Assembly: GCF_030532715.1 (NCBI RefSeq)
Contig: NZ_JAUNKO010000005.1
Span: forward strand, 216,407 to 280,406
Length of the DNA: 64,000 nucleotides
From: Corynebacterium sp.
GTDB lineage: Bacteria > Actinomycetota > Actinomycetes > Mycobacteriales > Mycobacteriaceae
Direction of reading: 5' to 3'
Shown piece by piece: positions 19,870 to 31,221 of the stretch. Under the pieces are notes generated by a model, which was not told the DNA's origin, ran no database searches, and saw only the letters and a program-made list of their open reading frames with translations. Within the stretch, counting starts at the first letter, position 1. Each line of letters begins with the position of its first letter. The translations under genes and the position numbers were made by a program.

Positions 19870-19896
19870 CCCCCGCGTTTGACGACGCCGCCCCAT
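19854..19896. terminator. Hairpin between convergent YbjN-like and nusB genes
   Basis: A perfect 13-bp inverted repeat, ATGGGGCGGCGTC (19854-19866) and GACGCCGCCCCAT (19884-19896), encloses the stop codon of the plus-strand gene. It is strong and symmetric but lacks a T-run, so it may act as a bidirectional, partly factor-dependent terminator. Confidence 0.55.
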
Positions 19897-19914
19897 CTCA
19901 CCCATGCTCCCCGA

Positions 19915-20475
19915 TTACGGTGCGTGGATGTCTCCGTCAGGTTCGGCGGCCTCTTCGCCAAGCACCACGATCGCCTCGTCTGCTTCGAGGGCGTTGATCG
20001 CGGCGAGTGCTTCGGCGCGGAGTTCCTCAATGTTTTTGGCCACCGCGTCGAGCACGGCGTTGATGTATGGTGCGGCGAAGTCGGTGGAGTATTCGCTGCC
20101 GAGTTCCACGCCTTCAACCACGGCGGTCTTCACGGGAACATCCGGATTGAACAGCATTTCCCATACCGCGATGCGCAGGATTGCCCGATCGACGGCGGGA
20201 ATGCGCTCGAGCACCCAATTGTCGGCCAAGTAGCGGCCAACGGTGTCGTCGATGCTGTCCAGTTCGACGGCGACGCCGCCGACGATCTGTTGCGTGTATT
20301 CCGCCACTGGCGCTACAAGCGGATCGGGCTGCTGCGATAGTTCGATGCGGTCTTGGACGATCGCCACGGGGTCAACATCACGAAACTCCGCCTCGAACAA
20401 GATGTCTACCGCCCTGCGGCGGGCGCGGTAGCGGCTGCCGCGACGTTTCGCGGGATCTTGACGGGAAGTACTCAC
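19915..20475 (-). CDS. nusB: Transcription antitermination factor NusB
   Basis: NusB (186 aa) binds boxA RNA with NusE during rRNA antitermination. The family core is visible from [19 protein letters not shown] at residues 15-33 to [11 protein letters not shown] and [28 protein letters not shown]. An acidic tail (about residues 165-186) extends beyond the usual 140-150 residues, as in other actinobacteria. It lies 11 bases after efp. Confidence 0.95.
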   Translation of the reverse strand: MSTSRQDPAKRRGSRYRARRRAVDILFEAEFRDVDPVAIVQDRIELSQQPDPLVAPVAEYTQQIVGGVAVELDSIDDTVGRYLADNWVLERIPAVDRAILRIAVWEMLFNPDVPVKTAVVEGVELGSEYSTDFAAPYINAVLDAVAKNIEELRAEALAAINALEADEAIVVLGEEAAEPDGDIHAP

Positions 20476-20486
20476 GCCACCCCTGC

Positions 20487-21050
20487 CTAGTTGTTGACGC
20501 GCGAGATATAAGAACCGTCGCGGGTGTCAACCTTGAGCACGTTGCCGGTCTCAATAAACAGCGGCACCTGAATCTCGGCACCGGTTTCCAAGGTCGCGGG
20601 CTTGGTGCCACCGGTAGAACGGTCGCCTTGCAAACCAGGATCGGTGTGCTCCACCTTCAACTCCACAGACACCGGCAGTTCGGCGAACAGCGGTTCGCCC
20701 TCATGGAACGAAACCTGCACCACAGTGTTCTCCAGGAGGAACTTCGCACCGGCACCCATGAGGTGCGGGGCAACCTCGATCTGGTCATAGGTTTTATCGT
20801 CCATGAGCACGTAGTTGGTGCCGTCGTTATACAGGTAAGTCATGTCGCGGCGATCCACCGTCGCGGTTTCAACCTTGACGCCAGCGTTAAAAGTCTTGTC
20901 CACAACCTTGCCGGAGACGACGTCCTTTAGCTTCGTGCGTACAAAGGCGGGACCTTTACCCGGCTTCACGTGCTGGAACTCTATGATTTGCTGGAGCTTG
21001 CCCTCAAGCTTGAGCACAAGGCCGTTTTTAAAATCAGCGGTGGTTGCCAC
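20487..21050 (-). CDS. efp: Translation elongation factor P
   Basis: EF-P (187 aa, the standard length) relieves ribosome stalling at polyproline stretches. Three barrel domains are recognisable: the KOW-like domain with [15 protein letters not shown], whose tip Lys is residue 32, and two OB domains ending in the conserved [16 protein letters not shown] and [12 protein letters not shown]. The GTG at 21050 follows AGGGAGAAAGACCCA and gives the family length; the open frame upstream is not conserved. Between pepQ and nusB. Confidence 0.97.
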   Translation of the reverse strand: MATTADFKNGLVLKLEGKLQQIIEFQHVKPGKGPAFVRTKLKDVVSGKVVDKTFNAGVKVETATVDRRDMTYLYNDGTNYVLMDDKTYDQIEVAPHLMGAGAKFLLENTVVQVSFHEGEPLFAELPVSVELKVEHTDPGLQGDRSTGGTKPATLETGAEIQVPLFIETGNVLKVDTRDGSYISRVNN

Positions 21051-21099
21051 TGGGTCTTTCTCCCTACATAACAATGGTGCAATTGAGCCCCCCCCAATC

Positions 21100-22194
21100 C
21101 TACACCACAAGCAGCTGTTTACTTATTTTGGTGATAATCTCCGGCGCCCCGTTTGTAATGATCAACGTATCTTCGATTCGAACCCCACCTTTACCAGGTA
21201 CGTAAATACCCGGTTCGATCGTCAGTGTCATACCGGGTTCCAACGTTCCCGTGCCGGTCACCGCCGCCGTTGGGGGCTCGTGCACATCCAAACCAATCCC
21301 ATGGCCCGTGGAATGCACAAAATACTCCCCGTAGCCCGCGGCGGTAATCACGTCCCGACAGGCACGATCCACATCCACCAACGCCGTACCCGGTGTCGCC
21401 GCGGCGACACCTGCCAGCTGCGCCTCCAACACAATGTTGTAGATCTCGGCGGTGAAGTCCGTGGTGTGATCCATGATCACGGTGCGGGTCATGTCGGAAT
21501 TAAACCCAGCCATGTGCGCACCAAAATCGATGGTGACCAGATCCCCCGGCTCGAGTACCCGTCGGCTTGCCCCGTGATGCGGCTTCGCAGAATTCGGCCC
21601 GGAGGCAACAATCGTGTCAAAGCTGGGGCGTTCAGCGCCGAGCTTGCGCATCCGATACTCCAGGTCGGCGGCCACGTCGAGTTCCGTACGGCCCACGGCG
21701 ATTTCCCCCGCAGCCAGGAGATCTTCAAACGCTGTCACGGCTAATTGCGCCACTTCACGCAAGCGATCAAGCTCCACGGGGTCTTTGATCAGGCGGATGT
21801 TTTCCACCACGTCCGTCACTGGTACTAGGGTGACGTCCTCGCCACACGCTTGTTGCAGGGCGTCGAGCTCCGCCACGGACACGTACGCCGCCTCGTATCC
21901 GACTCGCCGCGGGCCGGTGATTTTTTGCAGCAACGCCGCGGCGCTTGGCCGCTCGATGATGGCCTTAATGTCCGGCACTTCCTCCGCGATTTGCGTGGTG
22001 TAGCGGCCGTCGGTGGCAATCGACGCGCTCAAATCCTTGTTCACCAGCAGCGCTGCGTTCGAGCCGGAAAACCCGGACAAGTATCGGACATGCGTTAAGT
22101 GGGTAATCAACATCGAATCGATGCGCTGACCGGCCAACGCCGCGGCAAGGGTGCGGCGGCGGGTGGCAAAACGGGTATCGGCAAGAAGTGTCAT
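21100..22194 (-). CDS. pepQ: M24 Xaa-Pro aminopeptidase / dipeptidase
   Basis: This 364-residue M24 peptidase should cleave peptide bonds next to proline in the cytoplasm. The creatinase-like N-terminal domain (about 1-130) precedes the pita-bread catalytic domain with metal ligands in [43 protein letters not shown] and GGVRIEDT. PepQ (dipeptidase) and aminopeptidase P cannot be separated by sequence alone. It sits four bases after aroQ, the conserved aroKBQ-pepQ-efp-nusB order. Confidence 0.92.
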   Translation of the reverse strand: MTLLADTRFATRRRTLAAALAGQRIDSMLITHLTHVRYLSGFSGSNAALLVNKDLSASIATDGRYTTQIAEEVPDIKAIIERPSAAALLQKITGPRRVGYEAAYVSVAELDALQQACGEDVTLVPVTDVVENIRLIKDPVELDRLREVAQLAVTAFEDLLAAGEIAVGRTELDVAADLEYRMRKLGAERPSFDTIVASGPNSAKPHHGASRRVLEPGDLVTIDFGAHMAGFNSDMTRTVIMDHTTDFTAEIYNIVLEAQLAGVAAATPGTALVDVDRACRDVITAAGYGEYFVHSTGHGIGLDVHEPPTAAVTGTGTLEPGMTLTIEPGIYVPGKGGVRIEDTLIITNGAPEIITKISKQLLVV

Positions 22195-22198
22195 GTTT

Positions 22199-22633
22199 TT
22201 ACTGTACCGGCTTCTCGCCGCACACGTACTCTAATGCCAGCAGGTATCCGCGCACGCCAAGGCCTGCGATAACACCCCGCGCGATGGGGGAAATGTAGCT
22301 GTGTTGACGGAAAGGTTCCCGCGCATGCACGTTCGAAATGTGGACCTCAATCACCAGGTCTAATTCCACGAGGGCGTCACGCAACGCTACTGAGGTGTGT
22401 GTCCAGCCGCCAGGGTTGATAATCACGGGCCGACCGTGGTCCGCAGCGTCGTGCACCCACTCGATGAGCTGCCCCTCGTAATTGGATTGCAGGAAGCTGA
22501 CCTCCACGCCCAACTCCGCCGCTTTGGCGCGCACGCTCGCCTCCACGTCGGCGAGGGTGTCGGCGCCGTAAATTTCGGGTTGCCGCTTACCCAGGCGATC
22601 CAGGTTGGGGCCGTTTAACACTACAACATGCAT
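22199..22633 (-). CDS. aroQ: 3-dehydroquinate dehydratase, type II
   Basis: AroQ (144 aa) dehydrates 3-dehydroquinate in the shikimate pathway as a dodecamer. [19 protein letters not shown] carries the catalytic Arg and Tyr. [16 protein letters not shown] and [17 protein letters not shown] carry the substrate-binding Asn, His and Arg. It overlaps the aroB end by 13 bases, implying tight coupling. Confidence 0.97.
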   Translation of the reverse strand: MHVVVLNGPNLDRLGKRQPEIYGADTLADVEASVRAKAAELGVEVSFLQSNYEGQLIEWVHDAADHGRPVIINPGGWTHTSVALRDALVELDLVIEVHISNVHAREPFRQHSYISPIARGVIAGLGVRGYLLALEYVCGEKPVQ

Positions 22634-23700
22634 GGTTTGCTAATCCGTTCGTAGGCTTCCTGGAGGCTGGCCACGCTGGGATCCTCCAAGCGGGTGGTAT
22701 CGCCGGGGCCAGTAAGCGCCACGAAGCGCAGCTTGCCCTCCCGGTTTTTCTTATCGCGCCCCATGCCAACCAAGAGTTCGTCGAAGCAACCTGCCTCATA
22801 GTTCACCGGTAACCCAATGGAACGCAGAATGTTGCGGTGGCGGTCGACGAACGCGGCGTCGATAAGCCCGTGGACGTTGGCGAGTTCGGCGATGAACATC
22901 ATCCCCACCGCCACCGCGTTGCCGTGACGCCAGCGGAACGCCTCCCGCAACTCAACCGCGTGCCCGAACGTGTGTCCGTAATTGAGGATTTCGCGGAGGC
23001 CGGACTCCTGGAGATCGGCGGCCACCACGCGAGCCTTGACGGCGACGGAACGAGCGATCAGCTCCGGCAGGTACCCGTCCACACGCAGGCAGGCAGCGGG
23101 GTCCGACTCATACAATTCGAGGATCACGGGATCCGCGATGAAACCAGTTTTGATGATCTCCGCGGAACCAGCAATCAATTCCTCCGCCGGCAAGGTCCGC
23201 AAAAAGTCCAGGTCAATGCATACTGCGGCGGGCTCGTGGAAGGCCCCCACCAGGTTTTTCCCAGCATCGGTATTGATGCCGGTTTTCCCGCCGACCGCCG
23301 CGTCAACCATCGCCAACAGCGTCGTGGGCACCTGAATCACGTCAATGCCGCGCATCCAACACGCAGCGACGAACCCCGCCAAATCCGTTACCGCTCCCCC
23401 GCCAAGCCCGATGATGACATCGCGCCGCCCCATGCCGAGTTCACCACATTGTTCCCACAGCTCGCCGGCGACGGTGAGGGTTTTCCCAGCCTCCGCGTCC
23501 GGCACCTCCGCCGCATACACCGAGCGGCCCGTAGCCCGCAGCGCGTCTGCAAGCTGGTCAGCCGCGGCAGCCAGGGGCTCTTGGTGGATGATCAACACAT
23601 TGCGGCATTCGGCGCGCACCGCAGCCACGATCTGCGGGGTCACCCCGTGATCGATCGTGACGTCGTAAGGGGAGGCTCCGGTCACGGAGATCACGGTCAT
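22621..23700 (-). CDS. aroB: 3-dehydroquinate synthase
   Basis: AroB (359 aa) cyclises DAHP to 3-dehydroquinate using NAD and a divalent metal. The NAD loop [21 protein letters not shown], the [19 protein letters not shown] segment and the metal-binding [11 protein letters not shown] are intact. It follows aroK by three bases and overlaps aroQ. Confidence 0.97.
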   Translation of the reverse strand: MTVISVTGASPYDVTIDHGVTPQIVAAVRAECRNVLIIHQEPLAAAADQLADALRATGRSVYAAEVPDAEAGKTLTVAGELWEQCGELGMGRRDVIIGLGGGAVTDLAGFVAACWMRGIDVIQVPTTLLAMVDAAVGGKTGINTDAGKNLVGAFHEPAAVCIDLDFLRTLPAEELIAGSAEIIKTGFIADPVILELYESDPAACLRVDGYLPELIARSVAVKARVVAADLQESGLREILNYGHTFGHAVELREAFRWRHGNAVAVGMMFIAELANVHGLIDAAFVDRHRNILRSIGLPVNYEAGCFDELLVGMGRDKKNREGKLRFVALTGPGDTTRLEDPSVASLQEAYERISKPCML

Positions 23701-23703
23701 GGG

Positions 23704-24234
23704 TTAAGTGTCCTTTCCGGGGGTATCCATGTGCGTTTCCAGGTAGTTCAGTACGTCCGTAACCACCTGTCGGGGGGTGCGCCCGTCGGTGCGCGCACGG
23801 TACCCCGCAACTTCACGGTACAGCGGTGTGCGCTCCTGCAGCAGCTGCCGGTACCGTTGTTCGGGGTCGGCCGCGGCCAACACGGGCCGCGAATCATCCG
23901 CCGAGGTGCGCCGCACGCCTTCCTCCGCGGACACGTCCACCCACACTACGCAATGCTCAGCGAGCAGGTCGCGGTTGGCTTCGGTGACCACCGCCCCGCC
24001 CCCCAAACTGACCACACCACTCGTGCCCAGCGCTTCGGCAACCTTGCCGGCCTCCAACTCGCGGAAACCTTCTTCCCCAAGGTCGGCGTACACTTCGCCG
24101 CACGGGCGCCCGGTTGCCTCCTCAATAAGATGATCGGAATCCACCAGCGTGGTGTTGAGGGCGTGCGCCAGTCGCCGCCCAATGGTGGATTTTCCAGCCC
24201 CGGGGGGCCCTACCAGAACTACGCGTGGCGACAT
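23704..24234 (-). CDS. aroK: Shikimate kinase
   Basis: AroK (176 aa) phosphorylates shikimate. P-loop GPPGAGKST is at residues 8-16, DSDHLIEEATG carries the shikimate-binding Asp, and GGGAVV and the lid Arg region (SADDSRPVL) follow. The ATG at 24234 overlaps the aroC stop (TAATG), which decides the start; in-frame upstream ATGs lie inside aroC. Confidence 0.95.
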   Translation of the reverse strand: MSPRVVLVGPPGAGKSTIGRRLAHALNTTLVDSDHLIEEATGRPCGEVYADLGEEGFRELEAGKVAEALGTSGVVSLGGGAVVTEANRDLLAEHCVVWVDVSAEEGVRRTSADDSRPVLAAADPEQRYRQLLQERTPLYREVAGYRARTDGRTPRQVVTDVLNYLETHMDTPGKDT

Positions 24235-25439
24235 TAAAACTCCAAACGGTGGTGCACCTGTTGAAGGTAGCAATCAATATTGCATTTGGTTTCGGCGAGG
24301 CTGTCACCGCCGAACTTTGCCAAGACGGCGCGGGCGAGGACGAGCGCAACCATAGCTTCCGCCACCACACCCGCCGCAGGCACCGCACACACATCCGAAC
24401 GCTGGTGGATTGCATTGGCCGCAGCCCCCGTGGCCAAATCCACCGTTTTCAGCGCGCGCGGCACCGTGGAAATCGGTTTCATAGCGGCCCGCACCACCAG
24501 CGCCTGGCCGTTGGTCATGCCACCTTCCAGGCCACCCGCACGATTGCTCAGCCGCGCAATCTCACCGGCTTCATCACGGACCATTTCGTCATGCGCTTGG
24601 GAGCCGCGGCGGCGCGCGTTGGCAAACCCTTCGCCGATTTCCACACCCTTAATCGCCTGAATGCCCATGACGGCGGCCGCGAGCTGCGCGTCGAGGCGAT
24701 CCTCCCCGGATACGTGGGAGCCCAATCCGATGGGCAGGCCATGCACCACTACCTCAACCACACCGCCGAGGGTGTCCCCGGCCTTTTTCGCGGCTTCAAT
24801 CTCGGCAATCATGCTGGCCTCGGCGTCGGCGCCGAACGCGCGCACTGGGGAGGCGTCGATGCGCTCAAGGTCGGCGAACTCGGGCAACGGGCCAGTGTAA
24901 GGATCCGAATCACCGATGGAAACTACGTGCGAAACCACCTCGACGCCGAGCGCCTCCCGCAGGAAGTTACGGGCCAGCGTCGCCGCGGCGGTGCGGGCGG
25001 CGGTTTCCCGGGCAGAAGCCCGCTCCAGCACGGGACGCGCCTCCGCAAACCCGTATTTGATCATGCCGGCAAAGTCGGCGTGGCCGGGGCGCGGACGCGT
25101 CAACTGGGCACCGCGGCCGGAGCTAAACGCCGCGGCAACCTCGGGATCATCGGTGTCCACGGGATCGGAGTTCATCAGGGTGGTCCACTTCGGCCACTCC
25201 GTGTTTCCGATCATGATTGCTACCGGGCCGCCCATGGTGAACCCGTGGCGCACGCCCCCGAGCACCGTCACCTCGTCGGCCTCGAACTTCATGCGCGCCC
25301 CACGGCCGTAGCCGAGGCGCCGCCGCGCAAGCTGGGCGGAAATGTCCGCACGAGTGAGCGGTACCCCCGCGGGCATATGCTCAACCATTGCGACGAGCGC
25401 CTGACCGTGGGATTCACCAGCTGTTGTCCATCGAAGCAT
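24234..25439 (-). CDS. aroC: Chorismate synthase
   Basis: AroC (401 aa) makes chorismate from EPSP with reduced FMN. Signatures are present: [20 protein letters not shown] (first family signature), [18 protein letters not shown], and [21 protein letters not shown]. The start at 25439 gives the universal [12 protein letters not shown]-terminus; the longer open frame is unrelated. No ribosome site precedes it, and TGACACAATACACAAC lies directly upstream, so the message may be leaderless or nearly so. First gene of aroC-aroK-aroB-aroQ. Confidence 0.96.
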   Translation of the reverse strand: MLRWTTAGESHGQALVAMVEHMPAGVPLTRADISAQLARRRLGYGRGARMKFEADEVTVLGGVRHGFTMGGPVAIMIGNTEWPKWTTLMNSDPVDTDDPEVAAAFSSGRGAQLTRPRPGHADFAGMIKYGFAEARPVLERASARETAARTAAATLARNFLREALGVEVVSHVVSIGDSDPYTGPLPEFADLERIDASPVRAFGADAEASMIAEIEAAKKAGDTLGGVVEVVVHGLPIGLGSHVSGEDRLDAQLAAAVMGIQAIKGVEIGEGFANARRRGSQAHDEMVRDEAGEIARLSNRAGGLEGGMTNGQALVVRAAMKPISTVPRALKTVDLATGAAANAIHQRSDVCAVPAAGVVAEAMVALVLARAVLAKFGGDSLAETKCNIDCYLQQVHHRLEF

Positions 25440-25489
25440 GTTGTGTATTGTGTCACGAACACACCGCCCAATAAAACACGACCCCCCAA

Positions 25490-25870
25490 TTAAAAGCCGC
25501 ACAAACAAACCCCAAACGTTGCGGCAAGCATGCCCGGCCCGTGCGCGACAACCCGCTGGCCTGTGGCCACACCGACCACCACCGTGACTAGCGACGCCCC
25601 ACCTACCGCCACACACCACCCCAACACCCCGTTCGCCGCGGCAACAACGCCGAGCGATGCGGCCAGCTTAATATCTCCGCCACCGAACCCCGGCAAGACC
25701 AGATAGATGCCCGCCCACGCCACACCACCGAGCAGCCACCACGGTTGTTCGGAGACCGCCCACACCGTGACGGCCACGATGGCCGGCACCGTGAACACGT
25801 CCGGCAATCTACGAAAACAAGTGTCAATCCCGGACAGGATCACGGCCCACACAATGATGGCCACCCACAC
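25490..25870 (-). CDS. Small A24-family (type IV prepilin) peptidase
   Basis: This 126-residue membrane protein consists of about four helices. It has the two aspartates of prepilin peptidases: [10 protein letters not shown] near residue 16 and [14 protein letters not shown] with the GxGD motif near residue 67. It lacks the N-terminal methylase half of PilD and is shorter than most. Members of this size occur in actinobacterial aro clusters and may process Flp/Tad-type pilins. No pilin gene is in the window, so its substrate is unknown. Confidence 0.85.
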   Translation of the reverse strand: MWVAIIVWAVILSGIDTCFRRLPDVFTVPAIVAVTVWAVSEQPWWLLGGVAWAGIYLVLPGFGGGDIKLAASLGVVAAANGVLGWCVAVGGASLVTVVVGVATGQRVVAHGPGMLAATFGVCLCGF

Positions 25871-25900
25871 CCCGATGCATCCCCTTGGTTTTGCTGCTAG

Positions 25901-26701
25901 CTACCGCGCCTCTTCCAACGCTTTCAGCATAGCTCCCCGCGGAGCGGCATGCCCGGTGAACTGCTCAAACTGGCAGAACGCCTGGTGTGCCAGCATCACG
26001 TGCCCACCCACCGCAGGCACCCCACGTCGCTGGGCGGCACGCACCAGTGGTGTGGGCCATGGATCATAAATCACATCCAGCACGGGTTGGGCTGCCAGCT
26101 CGTCTTCCATGCCTTGGATCGCCGCCGAGGGCACGGTAGAAATCACCACATCGGCACCTGCCACTTGCGCAGCAGCCGCAGCCGACAGCGGGCGCAATGC
26201 AAACCCCACCCCCGGCACCAACGGCTGTAGCTCGGCGGTTTTATCGGAACGGTTCAACACCGTGATGTTGCGAAATCCAAGCTGTGCGAGGGCCCACAAC
26301 GCGGGGCGGGCGGTACCGCCGCCGCCGACTACGATCGCGTGCTCCCGTGCGCTCACCCCAAGCTCCGCGAACGCTCCGGCAACACCCTCACAATCGGTGT
26401 TGTCCGCCCGCCACCCGCTCGCGGTTCGCACGAGGGTGTTTGCGCTGCCGATGGCGCGCGCCCGCTCCGTAGCGGCGTCAGCGAATTGCAGGGCCGCGAA
26501 CTTTCCGGGCATGGTCACGGAAAGCCCGACGTAGGCATCGTCGGCTCCGGCCACCACCCGCGACAGAGCGGCTGCGTCGCATTCGATCCGGCCGTAATCC
26601 CAGTGCGTCAGGCCCAACGCGGCGTAGCCGGCGTTGTGCAGCACCGGCGACAAGGAATGCTCGATCGGCTTGCCCAGCACTGCGGCGCGGTGGGTGATCA
26701 T
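25901..26701 (-). CDS. aroE: Shikimate dehydrogenase
   Basis: AroE (266 aa) reduces 3-dehydroshikimate with NADPH. The substrate loop EHSLSPVLHNAGY, the catalytic Lys in SVTMPGKFAALQ (residue about 67), NTDCEGV and the nucleotide loop VVGGGGTARPALWAL are visible. The last is a GGGGxAR variant typical of actinobacteria. It overlaps mltG by four bases at its start. Confidence 0.93.
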   Translation of the reverse strand: MITHRAAVLGKPIEHSLSPVLHNAGYAALGLTHWDYGRIECDAAALSRVVAGADDAYVGLSVTMPGKFAALQFADAATERARAIGSANTLVRTASGWRADNTDCEGVAGAFAELGVSAREHAIVVGGGGTARPALWALAQLGFRNITVLNRSDKTAELQPLVPGVGFALRPLSAAAAAQVAGADVVISTVPSAAIQGMEDELAAQPVLDVIYDPWPTPLVRAAQRRGVPAVGGHVMLAHQAFCQFEQFTGHAAPRGAMLKALEEAR

Positions 26702-27858
26702 CGATTACTGTCCAACACGCCGTTGTGGATTGCCTGATCGGTGTCGGCGATATGCTCCTCGAAGGTGTTGTTAAACACCGTGGTGCCGTCCTTGTCGATG
26801 GTGACGAAGAACAACCAATCACCCTGTTCCGGATTCTCCATCGCTTCGATGGCTTCGATGGAGGGCGAGGCAATCGGAGTTTCCGGCAGCCCATCCTTGG
26901 CATAGGTATTCCAAGGCGTGACGCGCTGTCGGTCTTCGTCCGTGGTGGCGATTTCCTGCTCGGTGACGTCATAGTTCACCGTGGAGTCAAACTCCAAGCG
27001 CATCGGCTTGTGCAGGCGGTTCAAAATGACGCGCGCCACCTTGGCAAAATCATTTTTCGGCGCTTCCCGCTCGATGAGCGACGCCGCGGTCAGCAGCTCG
27101 TACGGCGACAACCCGACCGCCTGTGCGCGCTCGACGATGCCAGTCTTGTTGTACTCTTTCGCCGAATCAGAAATCAGGCGGGTAAGCAACGAGAGCGCGT
27201 CGTCTTCCGGGTTGATCACGTACTCGCCTGGGGAGATCATGCCCTCCAGTCGTTTCGGATCGTCGCCGCGGGCGGTCACCTGCTGCAACGCCCAATCCGG
27301 GACGCCGAGTTCAGTAGGCGGGGTTTGCGCAGCGACTCGTTGCAACTCAGCAACCTGAATGCAGTTTTTGCTGCCTTCCGTACAGGTTGCATCAGAAATT
27401 TGACGCAAAATTCCCAGCCTGGTTTGCCCACCAACAACTTTGACGTCCATGAGTGTTGCGCCGCCAGGTACGTGCAGCGTAGGCACCCGGTTAGCGGGAT
27501 CTAAGAGGGCCGCTACCGCGGACTCAGCGCTCATTTCTTTCTGCACCCGGTACACACCAGGTTTCACACTGCCTGCGTCGGGGTTGCTATTAGCCGCCAT
27601 TTGGAAAGCGCCGTTGGTTTGCACCACGCCGAGTTCCACCAGTTTGGGGCCAAGTTCGGAAATGCTGGACCCTTCTGGGATCTCCACCGACACCTGTTCG
27701 CCGTTGCCGGTACCCACGAAATCGCGTGTGCTTGGTGGGTTGGTGCGCATGTACCCGATGTACACCACTGCACTGATGATTAGAATCAACGTAGCAATGA
27801 GAATTGCGATGCCGCGCTGCCGGCGTTTCGCGTACGTTGGTTCCTTACGTAGCCTCAT
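26698..27858 (-). CDS. mltG: Endolytic murein transglycosylase MltG
   Basis: MltG (386 aa with this start) cuts nascent glycan strands at the outer membrane face and sets their length. A basic N-terminus ([15 protein letters not shown]) precedes one transmembrane helix (about 17-37), then a LysM-like subdomain and the YceG catalytic domain. The catalytic Glu lies in [13 protein letters not shown], and NYDVT plus PIASPS complete the family pattern. The ATG at 27858 follows AGGAAGGCGATC and overlaps the ruvX end by 14 bases. In-frame starts further up have no ribosome site. Confidence 0.93.
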   Translation of the reverse strand: MRLRKEPTYAKRRQRGIAILIATLILIISAVVYIGYMRTNPPSTRDFVGTGNGEQVSVEIPEGSSISELGPKLVELGVVQTNGAFQMAANSNPDAGSVKPGVYRVQKEMSAESAVAALLDPANRVPTLHVPGGATLMDVKVVGGQTRLGILRQISDATCTEGSKNCIQVAELQRVAAQTPPTELGVPDWALQQVTARGDDPKRLEGMISPGEYVINPEDDALSLLTRLISDSAKEYNKTGIVERAQAVGLSPYELLTAASLIEREAPKNDFAKVARVILNRLHKPMRLEFDSTVNYDVTEQEIATTDEDRQRVTPWNTYAKDGLPETPIASPSIEAIEAMENPEQGDWLFFVTIDKDGTTVFNNTFEEHIADTDQAIHNGVLDSNR

Positions 27859-28354
27859 GATCGCCTTCCTGCTGTCGGAGGTTTGCAGCCCTTCCATCCA
27901 GCCAAGATTGTAGGATTTCCACCGCCGCAGCCTGATCGACCACACTACGACCTTTACGAGAGTTTACGCCGGAAGCCTGCAAAGCCCGGGTAGCCACAGC
28001 GGTGGTGAGTCGCTCATCACACATTCGAACTGGGAGCCCAGTGCGACGTCGAACCCGAAATGCAATTTCCTCCGCGTGCCGAACGCTTTTGGAACCGTTG
28101 CCCTGAAGATCGCGCGGCAACCCCACCACAATTTCAACCACTTCGTAGGAGTTCGCAAGCTCCACGATGCGGTCAATGTCGCCTTGGTCTCGACCCTTAA
28201 AACGGCTGAGACGGCGAACCGTCTCAACCGGGGTGGCGAGCATGGCGCTGCGGTCTGACACCGCCACCCCGATCCTTACGGTACCCACATCGAGGCCAAG
28301 GCGACGCCCCAGCCCGGGATCATCTTCACCAGGGGTATCAGCTAAAACTTTCAT
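27845..28354 (-). CDS. ruvX: Holliday junction resolvase-like RuvX (YqgF)
   Basis: RuvX (169 aa) is an RNase H-fold nuclease linked to 16S rRNA 5' processing and Holliday junction resolution. [30 protein letters not shown], and MCDERLTT carry the conserved Asp and Glu residues, and [14 protein letters not shown] ends the fold. It follows alaS by 10 bases, the usual alaS-ruvX-mltG-aroE order. Confidence 0.93.
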   Translation of the reverse strand: MKVLADTPGEDDPGLGRRLGLDVGTVRIGVAVSDRSAMLATPVETVRRLSRFKGRDQGDIDRIVELANSYEVVEIVVGLPRDLQGNGSKSVRHAEEIAFRVRRRTGLPVRMCDERLTTAVATRALQASGVNSRKGRSVVDQAAAVEILQSWLDGRAANLRQQEGDHEAT

Positions 28355-28364
28355 AAGGCGCAGG

Positions 28365-31034
28365 CTACAGGTTCTCTAGTTCCTTGACCACCGCGGCAAA
28401 CGCGGCATCTAGGCCCGAGGCGTCACTGCCGGAGCCTTGTGCCATATCAGGTTTCCCGCCACCGCGACCACCCACGTGCGCACCAAAAACGCCCACAAGG
28501 TGGCCCGATGCCACACCTTTGGCGATGGCATCCTTCGTTGCCGCGACCACAAACGGGACCTTGTTGCCTGCCGCCGACGCTGCCAACACCACTACACCCG
28601 GTTTGTTGCCAAATCGACTTTTCAGATCCATTGCCAGTGTCCGCAAGTCGCCTGCGGGGGTGCCCTCGGGGAGCTTTGTGGCGATCACTTCCACGCCGCC
28701 TATGGTGCGCGCCGAAGCCATGTACTCCGCGCTGCCGGCGAGGAGCTGTTGGCGGCGCAGCTGCGCGATTTCCTTTTCCGCATCCTTCAGCTTCTCGGTC
28801 AGCGCGGCGATCCGGTCGGGCAGCTCCTCGGAAGGGGCTTTCAGGGCGGTGGCCAACCCGGCGGCTAAGGCGCGTTCCCGGGACAGGTAGCTGAAGGAAT
28901 CCAAGCCGGAGTACGCCTCGATGCGGCGGGCGCCGGAGCCAATGGATGCTTCACCCAACACTGCCACGGGGCCAATTTGGGAGGAGTGGCTGACGTGGGT
29001 ACCGCCGCAGAGTTCCATAGAGAACGGGCCGCCGATTTCCACCACGCGCACCTGATCGCCGTAGTTTTCACCGAACAAGGCCATTGCGCCCATCGCTTTC
29101 GCCTCGTCCAGGGACGTTTCGATCGTATTGACCGCCCAGTCGTGGTCCACGGCCTCGTTGGTCACGGTTTCGATGCGCTGCAATTGTTCGGGGGTGAGCG
29201 CTTGAGTCCACTGAAAGTCAAAACGCAGGTAGCCGGGTTTGTTCATGGAACCCGCCTGTACTGCTGTTGGCCCCAATACCTCGCGCAACGCGGCGTGGAT
29301 GAGGTGGGTTGCGGTGTGCGCTTGGCGGGCGGCGTGCCGCCATTTCGGGTCCACGCTGGCCACCACATCAGCTCCGACGGCCAGGCCACCGGATTCTACG
29401 GTCGCCTTGTGTACCCACAGTTTCTTACCGATCTTTTGCACATCGTTGACGCGCAGCACCGTGTCTTCGGTGCTGATCAGGCCGCGGTCACCAAGCTGGC
29501 CGCCGGACTCGGCATACAACGGGGTGACGTCGAGGATGACCTCCACCTCTTGTCCTTCGCTGACTTCGGTGAGCTGCTGGCCGTCGGCAAGCAAGCCGAG
29601 GACTCTGGCGCCCGAAGCAAGCTCAGTAAAACCGGTGAATTCGGTCGGGTGTTCGTCCACAAACTCGCGGTAGACGGACAGGTCCGCGTGCCCATGCTTC
29701 TTCGCCTGGTTGTCCGCCTTCGCCCGCGCGCGCTGCTCGGCCATGAGCTTGTTGAAGCCCTCTTGGTCCACATCAAGCCCAGCTTCGGCGGCCATTTCCA
29801 ACGTCAGGTCGATGGGGAACCCGTACGTATCGTGCAGGGCGAACGCCTGCGCCCCCGCCAACGTCGATGCGCCGGAAGCCTTCACCGACTCCGCCGCCTC
29901 TTCGAACAAGCGTGTGCCGGACTCGAGGGTGTGCAGGAAGGACTTCTCCTCTGCAATCGCCACCTGCAAAATGCGCTCACGGTGCGTCGCAATCTCCGGG
30001 TAGGACGGGGTCATGGTGTCCATGATGGTGGTCATGAAACGGCCCATGGTTTCCCCCGTCGCACCCAGCAAGCGTGCGGAGCGAATGATGCGGCGCAGCA
30101 ACCGGCGCAGGATATAGCCGCGCCCCTCGTTGCCCGGTGTCACGCCGTCGAGGATGAGCATCATGCCGGTGCGCGAGTGGTCAGCGATCACCCGGAAGCG
30201 CACGTCGTCTGAGTCGCGGCGCCCATAGGTCGCCCCGGTGAGTTTTTCGGCCTCGTCGATCACCGGTCGCAGCAAATCCGTTTCGTACACATTATCGACG
30301 CCCTGCAGGATGCAAGCGACGCGCTCCACGCCGAGGCCCGTATCAATATTCTTCTTTGGCAAGTCACCAAGAATTTCGAAGTTATCTTTACCGATGCCTT
30401 CCCCGCGTTCCTTTTCCATAAACACGAGGTTCCAGATTTCTAAGTACCGCGAATCGTCAACAATCGGCCCGCCTTCCTTGCCGTACGCTGGGCCGCGGTC
30501 GTAGTAAATCTCGGAACACGGACCACACGGGCCCGGCACCCCCATCGACCAATAGTTATCGGCCATGCCCAACCGCTGAATACGCTCCGCAGGCAACCCC
30601 GCCACGCGCTGCCAAATTTCCGCGGCTTCGTCGTCATCAAGGTACACCGTCACCCACAATTTCTCCCGGTCAAGGCCGTAACCGCCCTCTTCCACCGGGT
30701 TGGTCAGCAACGCCCACGCATGCTCGATCGCACCCTGCTTGAAATACTGGCCAAAGGAGAAATTACCCGCCATTTGGAAAAACGTATTGTGGCGGGTGGT
30801 AATGCCCACCTCTTCAATATCCAGAGTACGCACGCATTTCTGAATGGAAGTTGCAGTTCCGCTGGGAAAAGGCGGGGTTTGCTGGCCCAAAAAATACGGT
30901 TTAAACGGGACCATGCCGGCGTTCACAAACAACAAGTTAGGGTCGTCGAGGATCAGTGACGCGCTGGGCACTTCCTGGTGGCCAGCGGCAACAAAGTGCT
31001 GAATAAAGCGCTCCCTGATCTCATGAGTCTGCAC
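28365..31034 (-). CDS. alaS: Alanyl-tRNA synthetase
   Basis: AlaRS (889 aa) charges tRNA-Ala. The class II aminoacylation core is N-terminal ([28 protein letters not shown]). The editing domain shows [11 protein letters not shown] and [13 protein letters not shown] with the four zinc ligands. The C-Ala domain ends in the glycine-rich [19 protein letters not shown]. The start is GTG in [13 protein letters not shown] after GCGAGGGATTACTGCC. An 8-bp inverted repeat lies in its leader. Confidence 0.97.
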   Translation of the reverse strand: MQTHEIRERFIQHFVAAGHQEVPSASLILDDPNLLFVNAGMVPFKPYFLGQQTPPFPSGTATSIQKCVRTLDIEEVGITTRHNTFFQMAGNFSFGQYFKQGAIEHAWALLTNPVEEGGYGLDREKLWVTVYLDDDEAAEIWQRVAGLPAERIQRLGMADNYWSMGVPGPCGPCSEIYYDRGPAYGKEGGPIVDDSRYLEIWNLVFMEKERGEGIGKDNFEILGDLPKKNIDTGLGVERVACILQGVDNVYETDLLRPVIDEAEKLTGATYGRRDSDDVRFRVIADHSRTGMMLILDGVTPGNEGRGYILRRLLRRIIRSARLLGATGETMGRFMTTIMDTMTPSYPEIATHRERILQVAIAEEKSFLHTLESGTRLFEEAAESVKASGASTLAGAQAFALHDTYGFPIDLTLEMAAEAGLDVDQEGFNKLMAEQRARAKADNQAKKHGHADLSVYREFVDEHPTEFTGFTELASGARVLGLLADGQQLTEVSEGQEVEVILDVTPLYAESGGQLGDRGLISTEDTVLRVNDVQKIGKKLWVHKATVESGGLAVGADVVASVDPKWRHAARQAHTATHLIHAALREVLGPTAVQAGSMNKPGYLRFDFQWTQALTPEQLQRIETVTNEAVDHDWAVNTIETSLDEAKAMGAMALFGENYGDQVRVVEIGGPFSMELCGGTHVSHSSQIGPVAVLGEASIGSGARRIEAYSGLDSFSYLSRERALAAGLATALKAPSEELPDRIAALTEKLKDAEKEIAQLRRQQLLAGSAEYMASARTIGGVEVIATKLPEGTPAGDLRTLAMDLKSRFGNKPGVVVLAASAAGNKVPFVVAATKDAIAKGVASGHLVGVFGAHVGGRGGGKPDMAQGSGSDASGLDAAFAAVVKELENL

Positions 31035-31054
31035 GGCAGTAATCCCTCGCTTTG

Positions 31055-31088
31055 GGTAAAGTCAACAGTTCCAGCGCATCACTTTACC
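31055..31088 (-). promoter_or_regulatory. Inverted repeat in the alaS leader
   Basis: GGTAAAGT (31055-31062) and ACTTTACC (31081-31088) are exact inverted copies with 18 bases between, ending 21 bases before the alaS GTG. It could be an operator or a weak leader hairpin. It does not look like a T-box: no specifier loop or terminator is present. The rest of the 187-bp gap to rarA shows nothing else clear. Confidence 0.4.
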
Positions 31089-31221
31089 TTGTGCGGGACA
31101 AATACCTAGGCGCAGGCACCGCTTACAATCACAGCAAGCCACCCCAAGAACTCGCACAAACGTTTCTCAGCTGGCAGTGGGCACGCCACAGGTTGCCGCA
31201 CCTCACGGCGCGACTCACTCG

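Noticed and set aside
28977-30212. Long plus-strand open frame opposite alaS
   Set aside because: It is a shadow of the high-GC alaS gene in the other strand; it has no ribosome site or domain.
31035-31221. T-box leader for alaS
   Set aside because: No T-box core or terminator/antiterminator pair was found; only a simple inverted repeat is present.
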